Shown here: piece by piece, positions 18,763-28,844 of the stretch
Position numbering within the stretch: position 1 is the first letter of the stretch
Layout of the letters: every line of letters begins with the position of its first letter
The notes under the pieces: model-generated
The model's database searches: none
What the model saw: only the letters and a program-made list of their open reading frames with translations
Told to the model about the DNA's origin: nothing
Made by a program: the position numbers and the translations under genes
From: Psychrobacter namhaensis
GTDB taxonomy: Bacteria > Pseudomonadota > Gammaproteobacteria > Pseudomonadales > Moraxellaceae
Reading direction: 5' to 3'
NCBI RefSeq assembly: GCF_016107545.1
Contig: NZ_JABASS010000005.1
Location: 62,001-126,000 of the forward strand
DNA length: 64,000 nucleotides

Positions 18763-19917
18763 TTATCCATCTTTTGCAAACAGTATGAGTCCTACGATAA
18801 TCAGTCCGATCCCAATCAAGCCCATGGCCGATGGTATGGTGTTGTTGAGCAATAACATGCCCCCAATTAAGGCGAATATCACCTCACTGGCTTGTGTTGC
18901 ATCAACGCCAGCCACTTCACTTGACGTTTCTGCTTTTTCGCGAGCATACAAAAAAATACTGGTTGCTGCTACTCCGGCCAATAAAGCGACAAGTAACGTG
19001 TTGAATAGTTGGGAAGTGTCTGGCAAATCAGGGCGCACTATAATGCCTAAAACCAGCCAAAATGGCAAACTCCCAAGCGTCATTAACCACACTTTGTTAA
19101 AAGCGTTTTGCAGTAAAGTGGTTTCAATCGCTGGTATGCGCGCGATAAGACGTTGTAAAAATGAGTTAGGCAAGGCTTGATTAGAGGAGGTGATGCGTAC
19201 GGGGCCGGCTACGTCTGGCATATGATCTATGTCAGTCGATAAAACAGGGGCTTCGGTGATCAGTGCGCTGGTGTGCTCGCCGATATCACTTTGCTGAATA
19301 GGCGCTTCTTTGGTAGACAGCAGCTCAGCGCTACGATGACGTGCATTATAAGAGACTTGCCAAACCAGCTGATTGCCAATGGGGTAGCTAAAGGCTGCCA
19401 CTAGCGCCGGTATGGCACCGTACAGTAGCATGTCCGTCATGGGCGCTGCCTGACTGTCCAATAACGAGGCAGCGTGCAGTCCTTCACTAACATTCACCAG
19501 CACGACACCGACAAACACTAACAGCGCATAGACAATGAATTTTTTATCAAAACGCTGCCCAAACGCCAGTAATACGAGTAGGCTTGCGACCACTGTAAAC
19601 ATAAAAGTCGCGGCAACAACCCAGCCAGCAACATGGTCAGCAGCATAGCAAATACCCGTATAAAATATACCAAAGCCAATACTGCCAGTAATGCACCAAA
19701 AACCCCAATGTTGACGAAAAATAGCCATCAGCGCCTTGATACGACCCGCGCCATGCTGCATCCCAATAAGGGCTGTGAGAATCAACCACATAAAAGCGTA
19801 ACGTAGGCTTGCAGACCAAAACCAGTGCCCACCAGCTGCACTCATAAGCTCGTTTAGGACAAACGTTGAACTAAAGAACGCACCCGCCAATAAGCCCAAT
19901 AAAATGAGTTTGATCAT
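18763..19917 (-). CDS. DMT-superfamily multidrug-resistance efflux transporter-like protein
   Basis: Inner-membrane carrier of 384 residues with about ten predicted membrane segments, as in two EamA-like halves: MIKLILLGLLAGAFFSSTFV at the start and EVIFALIGGMLLLNNTIPSA near the end. Between halves lies an unusual hydrophilic stretch (about residues 190-255, with HRSAELLSTKEAPIQQSD and IDHMPDVAGPVRITSS) that makes it longer than the usual 300 residues. It resembles the multidrug resistance efflux family (EmrE-like). AAGGGCG precedes the ATG at 19917. It ends 60 bases downstream of queE, probably in the same transcript. Substrate unknown. Confidence 0.82.
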   Translation of the reverse strand: MIKLILLGLLAGAFFSSTFVLNELMSAAGGHWFWSASLRYAFMWLILTALIGMQHGAGRIKALMAIFRQHWGFWCITGSIGFGIFYTGICYAADHVAGWVVAATFMFTVVASLLVLLAFGQRFDKKFIVYALLVFVGVVLVNVSEGLHAASLLDSQAAPMTDMLLYGAIPALVAAFSYPIGNQLVWQVSYNARHRSAELLSTKEAPIQQSDIGEHTSALITEAPVLSTDIDHMPDVAGPVRITSSNQALPNSFLQRLIARIPAIETTLLQNAFNKVWLMTLGSLPFWLVLGIIVRPDLPDTSQLFNTLLVALLAGVAATSIFLYAREKAETSSEVAGVDATQASEVIFALIGGMLLLNNTIPSAMGLIGIGLIIVGLILFAKDG

Positions 19918-19977
19918 ACCTACGCCCTTATCCTTGGCTTATTATTGATTAATAGTGGCTGTTTAACGGTTAGTGTG

Positions 19978-20709
19978 CTATTTACCTTTGGCGTCTGCCC
20001 AAATGATTTTGTGCAGTTGCAACTGAAAGCGTACAGGCAGGGCATCAGCCAATATCCATTCTGCAAGGTCGCGCGCCAATACGGGCACATCGGGGCCAGT
20101 GTCTTCATTGACATCATCTGCGATATTGAACATTGGAGAAAACCACACCGTGCCCACCAATTCATTGAGCTTGTGTTCAGACAGTTTGGTTTTCGCCCAG
20201 TTATAATCCTCACGATTCATGATGACAAACTTAATCTGGTCATGCTGTGTGAGGTAGTCGAGGTTTGACCATAAGTTTTTATCGGCTTCGCCTGAGCTTG
20301 GTGTTTTGAGATCCATCACTTTACTCACGGCCGTTGGTACATTTTCTACCGTGAGGGCGCCAGCTGTTTCAAGGGAGATCTCATAGCCATCGCTCAGCAA
20401 GCGTTTGATCAAGGCAATGGCGTTCGGCTGAGCCAATGGTTCGCCGCCCGTCAGACAGATACGTTTACAAGGATAGCGTTTGATCGTCGTTATAATGGTG
20501 TCCAATGATTGACGCTCGCCGCCTATAAAGGCGTATTCGGTATCGCAATAGACACAGCGCAGCGGACAGCCAGTGAGGCGCACAAATATCGTTGGTAAGC
20601 CTGACGTTAGCGCTTCACCTTGTAATGAGTAAAAGATTTCTGTTAAACGTAGACCCGCTTCAGGGTCAGTGACAGGAATGGTAGATGTGCGTAGTAGTGA
20701 CTCACTCAT
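19978..20709 (-). CDS. queE: 7-carboxy-7-deazaguanine synthase (radical SAM)
   Basis: Converts 6-carboxytetrahydropterin to 7-carboxy-7-deazaguanine in the queuosine/preQ0 pathway; QueC, at 53918-54697, acts next. The 243-residue protein has the cluster motif CPLRCVYCDTEYAF (Cys48, Cys52, Cys55), the Gly-rich LTGGEP and IFYSLQGEAL near the start, the QueE hallmark. The ATG at 20709 is preferred; a TTG ten codons upstream is weaker. Conserved HKIIWADAKGK closes the protein. No preQ1 aptamer was seen before this gene. Downstream is the DMT transporter gene. Confidence 0.93.
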   Translation of the reverse strand: MSESLLRTSTIPVTDPEAGLRLTEIFYSLQGEALTSGLPTIFVRLTGCPLRCVYCDTEYAFIGGERQSLDTIITTIKRYPCKRICLTGGEPLAQPNAIALIKRLLSDGYEISLETAGALTVENVPTAVSKVMDLKTPSSGEADKNLWSNLDYLTQHDQIKFVIMNREDYNWAKTKLSEHKLNELVGTVWFSPMFNIADDVNEDTGPDVPVLARDLAEWILADALPVRFQLQLHKIIWADAKGK

Positions 20710-20855
20710 AATATTTTCAAATACAGTTAATGTTGACAACGCGATTAAGCATTCATCACTCTTAATAAAAGACAGTTTATAGATTGTACCGTGCTAGGTT
20801 TTAATAAAACCAAAATAAAAAGCGGATTATAACGTAATGCCTTATATTAAGCTGC

Positions 20856-20894
20856 AAAAAAGATGCGGGAGTCATTCTCCAGCATCTTTTTTTG
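20856..20894 (-). terminator. terminator of dapD
   Basis: Stem AAAAAAGATGC/GCATCTTTTTT enclosing an inner GGAG/CTCC pair, about 30 bases past the dapD stop. The T-run is on the minus strand. Confidence 0.85.
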
Positions 20895-20924
20895 TTAAAA
20901 ATAAAGATCGTACTTGGGAGGGGT

Positions 20925-21746
20925 TTAGTCCAAACGCAACAACTCATTTACAGCGGTTTTTGCGCGGGTCTGTGCATCCACTTTTTTCACGATGATAGCG
21001 GCGTATAAGCTGTGCGTGCCATCTTCTGAAGGTAAGCTACCTGGTACCACAACTGAGCCTGCTGGTACGCGGCCACGATGAATCTCACCCGTTTCGCGGT
21101 CATAGATGCGCGTAGATTGACCGATATAGACGCCCATAGAGATAACAGCGCCTTCTTCTACGATCACGCCTTCAACGATCTCAGAGCGTGCACCGATGAA
21201 GCAGTTGTCTTCGATTATAGTTGGATTGGCTTGTAATGGCTCTAATACACCACCGATACCAACGCCACCTGATAAATGCACGTTTTTACCGATTTGAGCA
21301 CATGAGCCCACCGTTGCCCACGTATCTACCATCGCCCCTTGATCAACGTAAGCGCCAATATTGACATAAGATGGCATGAGTACAGCGCCTGCTGCAATGT
21401 ATGAGCCTTTACGAGCTACCGCTGGCGGGACAACACGTACGCCTGCTTCTTTAAATTGGGCTTCAGTCCAGTTGGCAAACTTAGTTGGTACTTTGTCATA
21501 AAACTGTACGTGCTCACCAGCTGCTTGAACGTAGTTGTCGTTGAGACGGAACGAGAGTAAGACAGCCTTTTTTGCCCACTGATTGACGACCCATTCGCCG
21601 TCCTTTTTTTCTGCAACCCGTAAGCTGCCGTTGTCTAGTTGCTCAAGCACTTGCTCGATGGCATCACGCACGTCTTGTGGCATATTGCTTGGGCTATACT
21701 CATTGCGGTTTTCAAAGGCTTGTTCGATGGTTTGCTGTAATGACAT
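20925..21746 (-). CDS. dapD: 2,3,4,5-tetrahydropyridine-2,6-dicarboxylate N-succinyltransferase
   Basis: Adds a succinyl group from succinyl-CoA in the diaminopimelate/lysine pathway. The 273-residue protein has an N-terminal helical domain, then a left-handed beta-helix with hexapeptide repeats: [40 protein letters not shown] and [20 protein letters not shown]. The C-terminal [20 protein letters not shown] matches DapD. Length matches the family. The ATG at 21746 has AGGAACCT upstream. It is a single gene with its own terminator. Confidence 0.96.
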   Translation of the reverse strand: MSLQQTIEQAFENRNEYSPSNMPQDVRDAIEQVLEQLDNGSLRVAEKKDGEWVVNQWAKKAVLLSFRLNDNYVQAAGEHVQFYDKVPTKFANWTEAQFKEAGVRVVPPAVARKGSYIAAGAVLMPSYVNIGAYVDQGAMVDTWATVGSCAQIGKNVHLSGGVGIGGVLEPLQANPTIIEDNCFIGARSEIVEGVIVEEGAVISMGVYIGQSTRIYDRETGEIHRGRVPAGSVVVPGSLPSEDGTHSLYAAIIVKKVDAQTRAKTAVNELLRLD

Positions 21747-21894
21747 AAAGGTTCCTAAGATAAATGGAAGGTAAGTGACAGTAAATATTATAGTTACAGG
21801 ATGAGTGTGACTTGGACTAAAAACTTGCTTGCCGTATTGTCGCTAATTTGGCGACTTTTAGCAAACGCGTTACACGCAAACGTTGTTGCTAATC

Positions 21895-22845
21895 TCAACT
21901 ATCTGACGCATGGCTGTCTAACCACGCCAAGACATCTTGATAGACGATTTGGTTGTCTTTTTCATGTAATGGCTCATGGCGCATGTTTGGATAGAGCTGA
22001 ATATCGATGCGGCTAAAGTTTTGCTTGTTTAGACGGGTGACAATTTTACGGACCCCTTTGCCCATGTTACCAATTGGATCTTCTGCACCGCTGATAAATA
22101 GCATAGGGAAACTTTTAGGAATTGTCACCGCCCAGCCTTTATTCAAACTGGCTTCCATTAAAGCAAACAAGGTCATAAAACCGTTATTGGTAAAATCAAA
22201 ACCAGTCATAGGGTCGGCTTCATAGGCCTCAATATTCGCCGTATTTGCACTTAACCAAGCAAACTGTGAGGAAGAGGTGCGGTTTTCAAGTTTGCTGTTG
22301 AGTACCTTATTCATTGTACTGGCAAACACAGTGTTTGGCTGTCTGGGCGCTACTTTTGCCAGTATTTTATTGACCGGCAGGAGCACTTTGGTTAATGGGT
22401 TGGCATCGGCTGTACCCATTAAGATAGCCCCTGTGAAATTGTGGGCGTGATGTTTGAGGACGTTGCGGACAATAAAGGAGCCCATAGAGTGCCCCATGAC
22501 AAAATGGGGGACGTTAGGATGACGCGCCTTTAAGCTATCGGCCATGACTATGACGTCTTTTAATAGCGATTGTACAGGATGTTCCTCACCGAAAAAGCCT
22601 AAATCTGCTTCTGTTTTAATGGTTTGGCCGTGGCCTAGATGATCATAAGTTGCCACTGCGACACCATTGTCTGCTAAAAATTGCGCAAAATTTGCATAGC
22701 GGCCGCTGTGTTCTGCCATACCATGCACGATCAGTAACGTGGCTTTTACCGCGGTGTCTTTATGGCTTGGTTCAAAAAAATCATGATGCAAGTAGTGAAT
22801 GTTATCAGAGGAGAGGATGTGGTCGTTACTTGTATCGGTGTTCAT
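21895..22845 (-). CDS. alpha/beta hydrolase, monoacylglycerol-lipase/lysophospholipase type
   Basis: Cytoplasmic serine hydrolase of 316 residues. The oxyanion region is IVHGMAEHSGRY (residues 39-50), the nucleophile elbow is GHSMG with Ser120, the acid is Asp in SGAEDPIG and the base is His in NMRHEPLHE near the C-terminus. This order and the HGxxEHSGRY motif match the lysophospholipase/monoacylglycerol lipase (PldB-like) family. No signal peptide. AAGGAAA precedes the ATG at 22845. Physiological lipid substrate unknown. Confidence 0.87.
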   Translation of the reverse strand: MNTDTSNDHILSSDNIHYLHHDFFEPSHKDTAVKATLLIVHGMAEHSGRYANFAQFLADNGVAVATYDHLGHGQTIKTEADLGFFGEEHPVQSLLKDVIVMADSLKARHPNVPHFVMGHSMGSFIVRNVLKHHAHNFTGAILMGTADANPLTKVLLPVNKILAKVAPRQPNTVFASTMNKVLNSKLENRTSSSQFAWLSANTANIEAYEADPMTGFDFTNNGFMTLFALMEASLNKGWAVTIPKSFPMLFISGAEDPIGNMGKGVRKIVTRLNKQNFSRIDIQLYPNMRHEPLHEKDNQIVYQDVLAWLDSHASDS

Positions 22846-23581
22846 AGCGGTTTCCTTGAAAGGTTTTAAAGGCTTATCATTTTAATTGGTTGTAGGTATT
22901 GTGCTTTTAAACAGCTAAACAGTGTTTAAAAAGTCAGCGTATTATACGACGCTTATAATAAATGTTGGTATTGGGCGCTGGTCATTCATTTTACCTTGTT
23001 TGAGCGTTTTTCGTCGTGTGCGCACAAATACTGTTTTTGGGGCCACACGTTTTTAGCGCCATAAAGGTGATAAACAATGTAGCGACAAAGCGTTATTGGG
23101 TCAATGCTATTTAAGACAATTGTGCTTGCGCCATTGTTTGTATGGCATCTATTTAACTTGTGTGCCACTTATCGCCACGCTTTTAAAGCGGCGCTCGCTT
23201 AATACCCATAGAGTCAAGCAAGCGTCAATTGAACCATAAAATTGATTTATTCTAAATACGCCATGTGTGGTGACGTGCTGTGAAAAACTAGTCTTGTTGC
23301 TGCTTACCTCGTGATAAAGGTTTACAACCTACCTGAATTTTGCTTAAATAGTTTAACTAATGAAACGTAGTTCCGCTTAGCAGAACAATACGATTGGTGA
23401 TGAGTAAATAATTGGTTTTTTGGCTCAAATCTTCCTGAATATGAGGGATAAGAGTAAAACAAAATAGACTACGGTTTGTTTACGATAAAAATTGCTATAT
23501 TATTACTCGTCTGTAACGTATTAATAGTGACATATTAAGGCGGCTGGCAGGACTAAATCGACTACTTCAAGGATGAATTCA
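22846..23581. other. intergenic region upstream of the TRAP transporter operon
   Basis: About 735 bases between the divergent hydrolase and TRAP genes. No gene is convincing (a 60-codon frame at 22986-23168 has no family match). The right end is AT-rich and holds a promoter candidate at 23476-23503. The left part has the hydrolase leader. Confidence 0.5.
23476..23503 (+). promoter_or_regulatory. candidate sigma-70 promoter of the TRAP operon
   Basis: TTGTTT, a 16-base spacer, then TATTAT, about 75 bases before the start codon of the TAXI binding-protein gene. It is read by eye only. Confidence 0.4.
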
Positions 23582-24604
23582 ATGCTCAATTCTTTAAAAT
23601 CTTCCCTACTTTTATCAGCGATGCTAAGTGCTACGTTAGGACTTACTGCATGCTCATCTCCAAGTTCAGAAAGCAGTGACAGTGCGGCGACAGATAGCTC
23701 GGCCACGGACGCTGCCGCCACTGATCAGCTGGATACTAAGTTTCTCACCATCGCTACAGGCGGGGCATCTGGCCCTTACAATATCATCGGTACGTCGTTA
23801 TCAGAAGTCTACGTCAAAACCTTTGGGGTGAACTCAAAGACGCAAACCACAGGCGCTTCGGTAGAAAACGTCAATCTACTGACCCAAGGTAAAGTCGACA
23901 TGGTATTGGCGCTGAGTGATGTGGTCACAGACGCGGTCGAAGGCAAAAACAACTTTGATCAGCCGATCAACAATATCCAACAGCTGGCTGTTCTTTACCC
24001 TAATGTGGTGCAGATCGTTACAACTAAAGATTCTGGCATCAAAAATATTGAAGACTTGAGAGGCAAGCGCATTGCGGTAGGCGATCAAGGCTCTGGCACA
24101 GAAGTGAATGCACGAACCTTGTTAGAAGGATTTGGTATTACTTATGATGATGTCACGGTTGACTATTTAGGGTTTTCTGAAGCTGCTGATGGCATGAAAG
24201 CAGGGAAAATTGAGGCGGCCTTCTTTAGTAGTGGTCTGCCAAACTCGTCGCTCATGGAGCTAGAGCAAGGCTTAGACTTACAGCTGATCACCATTGACCA
24301 AGACAAGCTAAAAGAGATCATCGCGACCAAACCGTACTTTAAAACTTTTGAGATTCCTGCGGGCACTTATGGTAATGAAACCGCGATTCCAACCGCTGCC
24401 ATCATGAATGCGTTGTTGGTCAGCTCTGATTTGTCTGAAGATGATGGCTATAAGCTGACCAAAGCGTTGTTTGATAATTTAGAAGGGCTAAAAACGGCTC
24501 ACCAAGCGGCCAATGACATCAGCTTAGAAACCGCTCGTGACGGCATGGTTGCTCCTATCCATCCTGGCGCGAAAAAGTACTATGATGAACAAGCCGGCAA
24601 GTAA
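23582..24604 (+). CDS. TAXI-family TRAP transporter solute-binding lipoprotein
   Basis: Extracytoplasmic binding protein of a tripartite TRAP importer. The N-terminus MLNSLKSSLLLSAMLSATLG ends in the lipobox LTAC, so the mature protein is a lipoprotein, followed by a Ser/Ala-rich linker and the TAXI fold: FLTIATGGASGPYNIIGTSL, KTQTTGASVENVNLL and GKRIAVGDQGSGTEVNART. Length is about 340 residues. The ATG at 23582 is preferred because AAGGA ends 8 bases upstream; the ATG at 23573 would be at the ribosome site. It is followed by an overlapping DUF1850 gene and a fused permease. The ligand is probably a carboxylate such as glutamate or 2-oxoacids, but cannot be told. Confidence 0.9.
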   Translation: MLNSLKSSLLLSAMLSATLGLTACSSPSSESSDSAATDSSATDAAATDQLDTKFLTIATGGASGPYNIIGTSLSEVYVKTFGVNSKTQTTGASVENVNLLTQGKVDMVLALSDVVTDAVEGKNNFDQPINNIQQLAVLYPNVVQIVTTKDSGIKNIEDLRGKRIAVGDQGSGTEVNARTLLEGFGITYDDVTVDYLGFSEAADGMKAGKIEAAFFSSGLPNSSLMELEQGLDLQLITIDQDKLKEIIATKPYFKTFEIPAGTYGNETAIPTAAIMNALLVSSDLSEDDGYKLTKALFDNLEGLKTAHQAANDISLETARDGMVAPIHPGAKKYYDEQAGK

Positions 24605-25124
24605 ACAGTTAAGGTGGTTAACTGGCGCAGCATTCATTGCGGCGTTGGTTTTTCTTATACTGTGGATGGGCTTGGCAGGTCAGCCTGTGACTGAAGTGCG
24701 AGTGGCAGGCACTGAGGGAGAGAATGACAAAGTTTGTTATTTTACTGAGCCTGATTTTCAACTGCGCTGGATTCATTCTGTAGAAAAACAGTGGTGGGAG
24801 GAGCAGTACCAACGTCAGAGCGATGGTCTGCTGCTGACCACCACTTATTTTGAAGCTTTTGGTGCCGGGACACCTTCTACCGAAATGCTTGCGCCCATAC
24901 AAAAACCTGGCTATCTGGGTTATCAAATCAACGAAAAATTGCCACGCCTTAATTGGGTCGTATCGCGACTGACCAAAGGTGAGATTGACTATGGCAACCA
25001 CCGTGTTTTGATTCATGAGTGGGTGCCAGACTATTCTGAAGTCGTGATCATGCCTCAATCGTATGGTTTAATTGATAGATTTAAAAAGGACTTGTGTCAT
25101 GAACTCCCAAGTGACGGATCATAA
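24582..25124 (+). CDS. DUF1850 family protein of the TAXI-TRAP operon
   Basis: A protein of about 180 residues with one N-terminal membrane segment (residues 10-28, LTGAAFIAALVFLILWMG) and a periplasmic part containing FQLRWIHSVEKQWWEEQYQR, the DUF1850 signature. The start overlaps the last 23 bases of the binding-protein gene, and its end overlaps the permease start by 26 bases, so translation is coupled. DUF1850 genes are often found between TAXI binding proteins and fused TRAP permeases; function unknown, presumably an accessory or assembly factor. Confidence 0.8.
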   Translation: MMNKPASKQLRWLTGAAFIAALVFLILWMGLAGQPVTEVRVAGTEGENDKVCYFTEPDFQLRWIHSVEKQWWEEQYQRQSDGLLLTTTYFEAFGAGTPSTEMLAPIQKPGYLGYQINEKLPRLNWVVSRLTKGEIDYGNHRVLIHEWVPDYSEVVIMPQSYGLIDRFKKDLCHELPSDGS

Positions 25125-27156
25125 CAATGATTTACCCATACACTCCAACACCGACTCTGAAACTAATGTTGACGCTGAACTTGAGGTGCAAGCCCATAAT
25201 AAAGCCATATTAGAAAAGTATGATCGAGAGTCGATCACGCGGCACATCACTCAAGGACCCGTAAAATACTTTATCGCTGGTATTTGTATACTCTATTCAC
25301 TTTTTCACTTATATATCACCTTTAACCCAATGCCCGCACTGCTACAGCGCTCGGTACACGTGGGCGTTGGTTTTGCGCTGATTTTTTTGATTTTTCCAGC
25401 CAGTAAAAAAAGCAGTCGCAAGCGGGTGGCATGGTATGACTGGATTTGGTTTGCGTTGTCCTTGTCTGGCATGGCTTACTTGATTTATGAATACCAAGAT
25501 ATTGTCACCTCACGTGGGGGCATGGCAAATTCGACTGATGTGATATTTTCGCTGATTACCGTGATTTGCGTGTTAGAAGGCAGTCGCCGTATCACCGGTT
25601 GGATTTTGCCGATATTGGCAGGGATATTTTTGGCTTATCCGTTTGTCAGTCATTTAGAATTTATGCCGGATAGACTGTTGACTCGTCCTTATGATATGGG
25701 CGATATTTTTGGTCAATTGTTTCTAAAAACGGAAGGGCTGTACTCTGTCGCGATTGGCGCATCGGTGACCTTTATCTTTTTGTTCATACTCTTTGGTGCG
25801 TTCTTAGCGCGCTCAGGCATGGGGCAGCTGTTTAATGATTTAGCCCTAGCCATCGCGGGTCATAAAAAAGGTGGCCCAGCAAAAGTAGCTGTTATTTCTA
25901 GCGGCTTTATGGGCAGTATTAATGGCTCAGCCTTGTCAAACGTGGTGAGTACGGGTGCCTTTACCATTCCTTTGATGAAAAAAGTTGGTTATCACAAAGA
26001 CTTTGCGGGTGCCGTTGAGGCAAGTGCGTCTGTTGGTGGACAAATATTGCCACCAATCATGGGTGCTAGTGCGTTCATTATGGCTGAGACGACAGGCTTG
26101 CCCTATAGCACGATTGCGCTTGCGGCCCTACTGCCAGCCATATTGTACTATCTGGGCGTGATTGCACAGGTGCATTTTCGCGCTGGACGTCGTGATTTAA
26201 AAGGCATTGCTAAAGAAAACTTGCCTGCGGTAAAAGAGGTGTTAAAAGCGCGTGGGCATATGTTACTGCCAATCGTCTTTTTGATTTTCTTGTTAATTAG
26301 AAATGTGCCCGTGGGTTATGCGGCCGCTTATACCATTGGTTTTACCGTGGTGATTAGTATGCTGCGTGCCGAAACTCGTATGAGCTTTTCTGACATCTTA
26401 GGCGCTTTAGAAGACGGCGCTCGCCAATCGCTTGCGGTAATGGCTGCTTGTGCGGTCGTTGGTATTATCATTGGGGTGGTGAGTTTGACCAGCTTTGGTA
26501 CAGTGATGACGTCATCTATTGTGACGCTTGGGGCAGGGTCGCTGTTCTTCACGTTGATCTTAACCATGTTAGCGTCTATGGTCTTGGGCATGGGGCTGCC
26601 ATCGATTCCGGCTTATATTATTACTGCAACCATGGCAGCACCCGCACTGGCAGGCTTTGATATCCCGATTTTATCAGCGCACATGTTCGTCTTTTACTTT
26701 GGTATTTTTGCCAATATTACCCCGCCTGTGTGTTTGGCAGCGTTTGCTGGCGCGGGTATCTCTGGCGGTGATCCGATGAAGACAGGGTTTTTATCACTCA
26801 AGCTCGCCCTAGCAGGATTTATCGTGCCGTTTATGTTTATCTATAACCCAACGATGCTGATGATAGATCCAACGGATCTGGCAGTAACGGCCAAAGATTT
26901 CCCACTGCCGCCTATTATCGATATTATCACAGTGGTGGTGACTTCGATTACTGGCGTGATTGCGCTCAGCTCAGCGCTTGAAGGGTACTTTAAAGGAAGT
27001 ATGAACACAGTAACTCGCGTTATTTTAACGATTGGCGCGCTGTTACTGATTTATCCGGAGATTACCACGGGTATCGCAGGTGGTGTCATCGTCGTTGCTG
27101 TTGCGTTGTTTAATATAAAGACGAGTAAGGCAGCAACACCGACGGTGAGTGTTTGA
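25099..27156 (+). CDS. TRAP transporter permease, fused DctQ-DctM
   Basis: Inner-membrane importer of 685 residues with about 16-18 membrane segments. A DctQ-like small-subunit part (TM segments from about residue 50) is fused to the DctM-like large subunit, whose signature FMGSINGSALSNVVSTGAFT lies near residue 275, with PPIMGASAFIMAETTG after it. It couples Na+ or H+ flow to uptake of the ligand of the TAXI protein. AAAAAGGA ends 8 bases before the ATG at 25099. It is the last gene, followed by a strong bidirectional terminator shared with lipA. Confidence 0.9.
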   Translation: MNSQVTDHNNDLPIHSNTDSETNVDAELEVQAHNKAILEKYDRESITRHITQGPVKYFIAGICILYSLFHLYITFNPMPALLQRSVHVGVGFALIFLIFPASKKSSRKRVAWYDWIWFALSLSGMAYLIYEYQDIVTSRGGMANSTDVIFSLITVICVLEGSRRITGWILPILAGIFLAYPFVSHLEFMPDRLLTRPYDMGDIFGQLFLKTEGLYSVAIGASVTFIFLFILFGAFLARSGMGQLFNDLALAIAGHKKGGPAKVAVISSGFMGSINGSALSNVVSTGAFTIPLMKKVGYHKDFAGAVEASASVGGQILPPIMGASAFIMAETTGLPYSTIALAALLPAILYYLGVIAQVHFRAGRRDLKGIAKENLPAVKEVLKARGHMLLPIVFLIFLLIRNVPVGYAAAYTIGFTVVISMLRAETRMSFSDILGALEDGARQSLAVMAACAVVGIIIGVVSLTSFGTVMTSSIVTLGAGSLFFTLILTMLASMVLGMGLPSIPAYIITATMAAPALAGFDIPILSAHMFVFYFGIFANITPPVCLAAFAGAGISGGDPMKTGFLSLKLALAGFIVPFMFIYNPTMLMIDPTDLAVTAKDFPLPPIIDIITVVVTSITGVIALSSALEGYFKGSMNTVTRVILTIGALLLIYPEITTGIAGGVIVVAVALFNIKTSKAATPTVSV

Positions 27157-27180
27157 TTTTTAGATGTTGATCAAGTCAAA

Positions 27181-27220
27181 AAAAAGGGTGAATAACAATG
27201 AGCTGTTATTCACCCTTTTT
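27181..27220. terminator. bidirectional terminator between TRAP permease gene and lipA
   Basis: A 17-bp perfect stem (AAAAAGGGTGAATAACA and its complement) with a 6-base loop, flanked by A- and T-runs. Confidence 0.92.
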
Positions 27221-27256
27221 ACGTTTGTCAGCAATGTTTTACGGTCAAGCTATTCA

Positions 27257-28300
27257 TTAACAGCCAAGTTTACCTTCGGCTTCTAGTGCCTTTTTGCTAC
27301 GAATAGGCGCTGGGCAGTCTTCACCGTAGTACTGGCGATCAGCGAAGTAGCTTGAGCGTACCATTGGGCCCGCCCAAATGCTAAAGAAGCCAATCTTTTT
27401 GCCGTAATCCATATACCGCTGGAACTCATCAGGATGCACGTAACGATCAACTGGTGCGTGGTTCTTACTAGGTTGTAAATACTGACCAATGGTAATCATG
27501 TCAACGTCATGTGCTTTTAGATCATCGAGTAGGGCATAAATCTCTTCTTCAGTCTCACCCAGACCCACCATAAAGCCGCACTTGGTGGCGATATCCGGAC
27601 GACGCGCTTTATAAATCTTGAGCAAATCGAGTGAATGCTGATAGTCAGAACCCGGACGGAAGGCTTTGTACAAACGTGGCACCGTTTCGATGTTATGGTT
27701 AAAGACATCTGGCGCGGTTTCGGTCAATAAGTCTAGCGCGATGTCCATACGACCACGGAAATCTGGCACGAGTATTTCAATCAAGCAGTTTGGACTCAAT
27801 GCTCTTGACTCGTTCAGTACTTCTACGAAATGGGCTGCACCGCCATCTTTGAGATCATCACGATCGACAGAAGTAATCACGGCATACTTGAGCTGTAGGC
27901 CTTGAATGGTCTCAGCCGTATGACGCGGCTCATCGGCATCTAGTGCATTGGGGCGGCCATGTCCGACATCACAAAACGGGCAGCGACGGGTACAGATATC
28001 ACCCATAATCATAAAGGTGGCTGTACCATCAGCGAAGCACTGCGGCAGGTTAGGGCAGGCCGCTTCTTCACAGACGGTGTAGAGCTTTTGCTCACGCAAC
28101 GTGGCTTTGATACGGGCAACCTCAGCAGGTGACGACATTTTTACCCGAATCCAATCTGGCTTTTTCTTCGCTTCAACGGTCGGAATCACTTTAATTGGGA
28201 TACGCGCAACTTTATCGTAGCCACGTAGCTTTTCGCCTTGGATGGCTTTTTTGGGTTTGACCTTAGCGGCAGGTACATGTGTTTGTACGGCAGTTGTCAT
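27257..28300 (-). CDS. lipA: lipoyl synthase
   Basis: Radical SAM enzyme that inserts two sulfurs into octanoyl groups on lipoyl domains of 2-oxoacid dehydrogenases. The 347-residue protein has the auxiliary cluster Cys77-Cys82-Cys88 ([12 protein letters not shown]) and the SAM cluster CTRRCPFC (Cys103, Cys107, Cys110). The conserved C-terminal [20 protein letters not shown] region supplies the Ser ligand. It is slightly longer than E. coli LipA because of a Lys/Pro-rich N-terminus. No lipB neighbour is in the window. It shares the terminator with the TRAP operon. Confidence 0.97.
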   Translation of the reverse strand: MTTAVQTHVPAAKVKPKKAIQGEKLRGYDKVARIPIKVIPTVEAKKKPDWIRVKMSSPAEVARIKATLREQKLYTVCEEAACPNLPQCFADGTATFMIMGDICTRRCPFCDVGHGRPNALDADEPRHTAETIQGLQLKYAVITSVDRDDLKDGGAAHFVEVLNESRALSPNCLIEILVPDFRGRMDIALDLLTETAPDVFNHNIETVPRLYKAFRPGSDYQHSLDLLKIYKARRPDIATKCGFMVGLGETEEEIYALLDDLKAHDVDMITIGQYLQPSKNHAPVDRYVHPDEFQRYMDYGKKIGFFSIWAGPMVRSSYFADRQYYGEDCPAPIRSKKALEAEGKLGC

Positions 28301-28448
28301 AATAGAATTATCTCTTAACCCTTTATGGTATAAGGGTTTATGGAATTATCAGAATGTGTTATGAGTGGAGGTATTATAGCAGAAATTTAGGCGTCAATTT
28401 TTAATCAATCGTGTTAAGACTACTACGATTAAACTGACGACCATAGTT

Positions 28449-28844
28449 TTAAATATCTATGTCAATATCTAACTCATTCAGTACATCTATGGCTGCGCGA
28501 AACGCTTCTTGGGTGGCAGGTGCGCCGCAGTACGGCAAGCTGTGCATTAATACTTCTCGAATCTCAGCGACGCTAGCCCCATTATTGATGGCACCGCGAA
28601 TATGGCCTTTTAGCTCATTTGGGCTTTTTTGTGCCACCAAAAAAGCGATGGTGATTAAGGAGCGATATTTGCGCGGCAATACCGAGTCATCTTGCCACGT
28701 GCTGCCCCAAGCATGTTCAATGATCCAGTCTTGTAACGGCTGGGTAAAGCCAGTTGCGGCATCAAGTGAGCGTTTGACATGCTGCTCTCCCATGACTTCA
28801 GTGCGAACTTGTAAACCATTGTCATAATTGGTGTTATTGTCCAT
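28449..28844 (-). CDS. carboxymuconolactone decarboxylase-like protein (PcaC type)
   Basis: A 131-residue all-helical CMD-family protein. Motifs YRSLITIAFLVAQKSPNELK and HIRGAINNGASVAEIREVLM, then HSLPYCGAPATQEAFRAAI, match gamma-carboxymuconolactone decarboxylase of the protocatechuate branch of the beta-ketoadipate pathway. The CXXC of the AhpD-like peroxidase branch is absent. No other pca genes are nearby, so it may have another role. The gene lies between lipA and acnB on the minus strand. Confidence 0.75.
   Translation of the reverse strand: MDNNTNYDNGLQVRTEVMGEQHVKRSLDAATGFTQPLQDWIIEHAWGSTWQDDSVLPRKYRSLITIAFLVAQKSPNELKGHIRGAINNGASVAEIREVLMHSLPYCGAPATQEAFRAAIDVLNELDIDIDI

Noticed and set aside
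22986-23168. 60-codon minus-strand frame before the TRAP operon
   Set aside because: No ribosome site or family similarity; composition like noncoding DNA.
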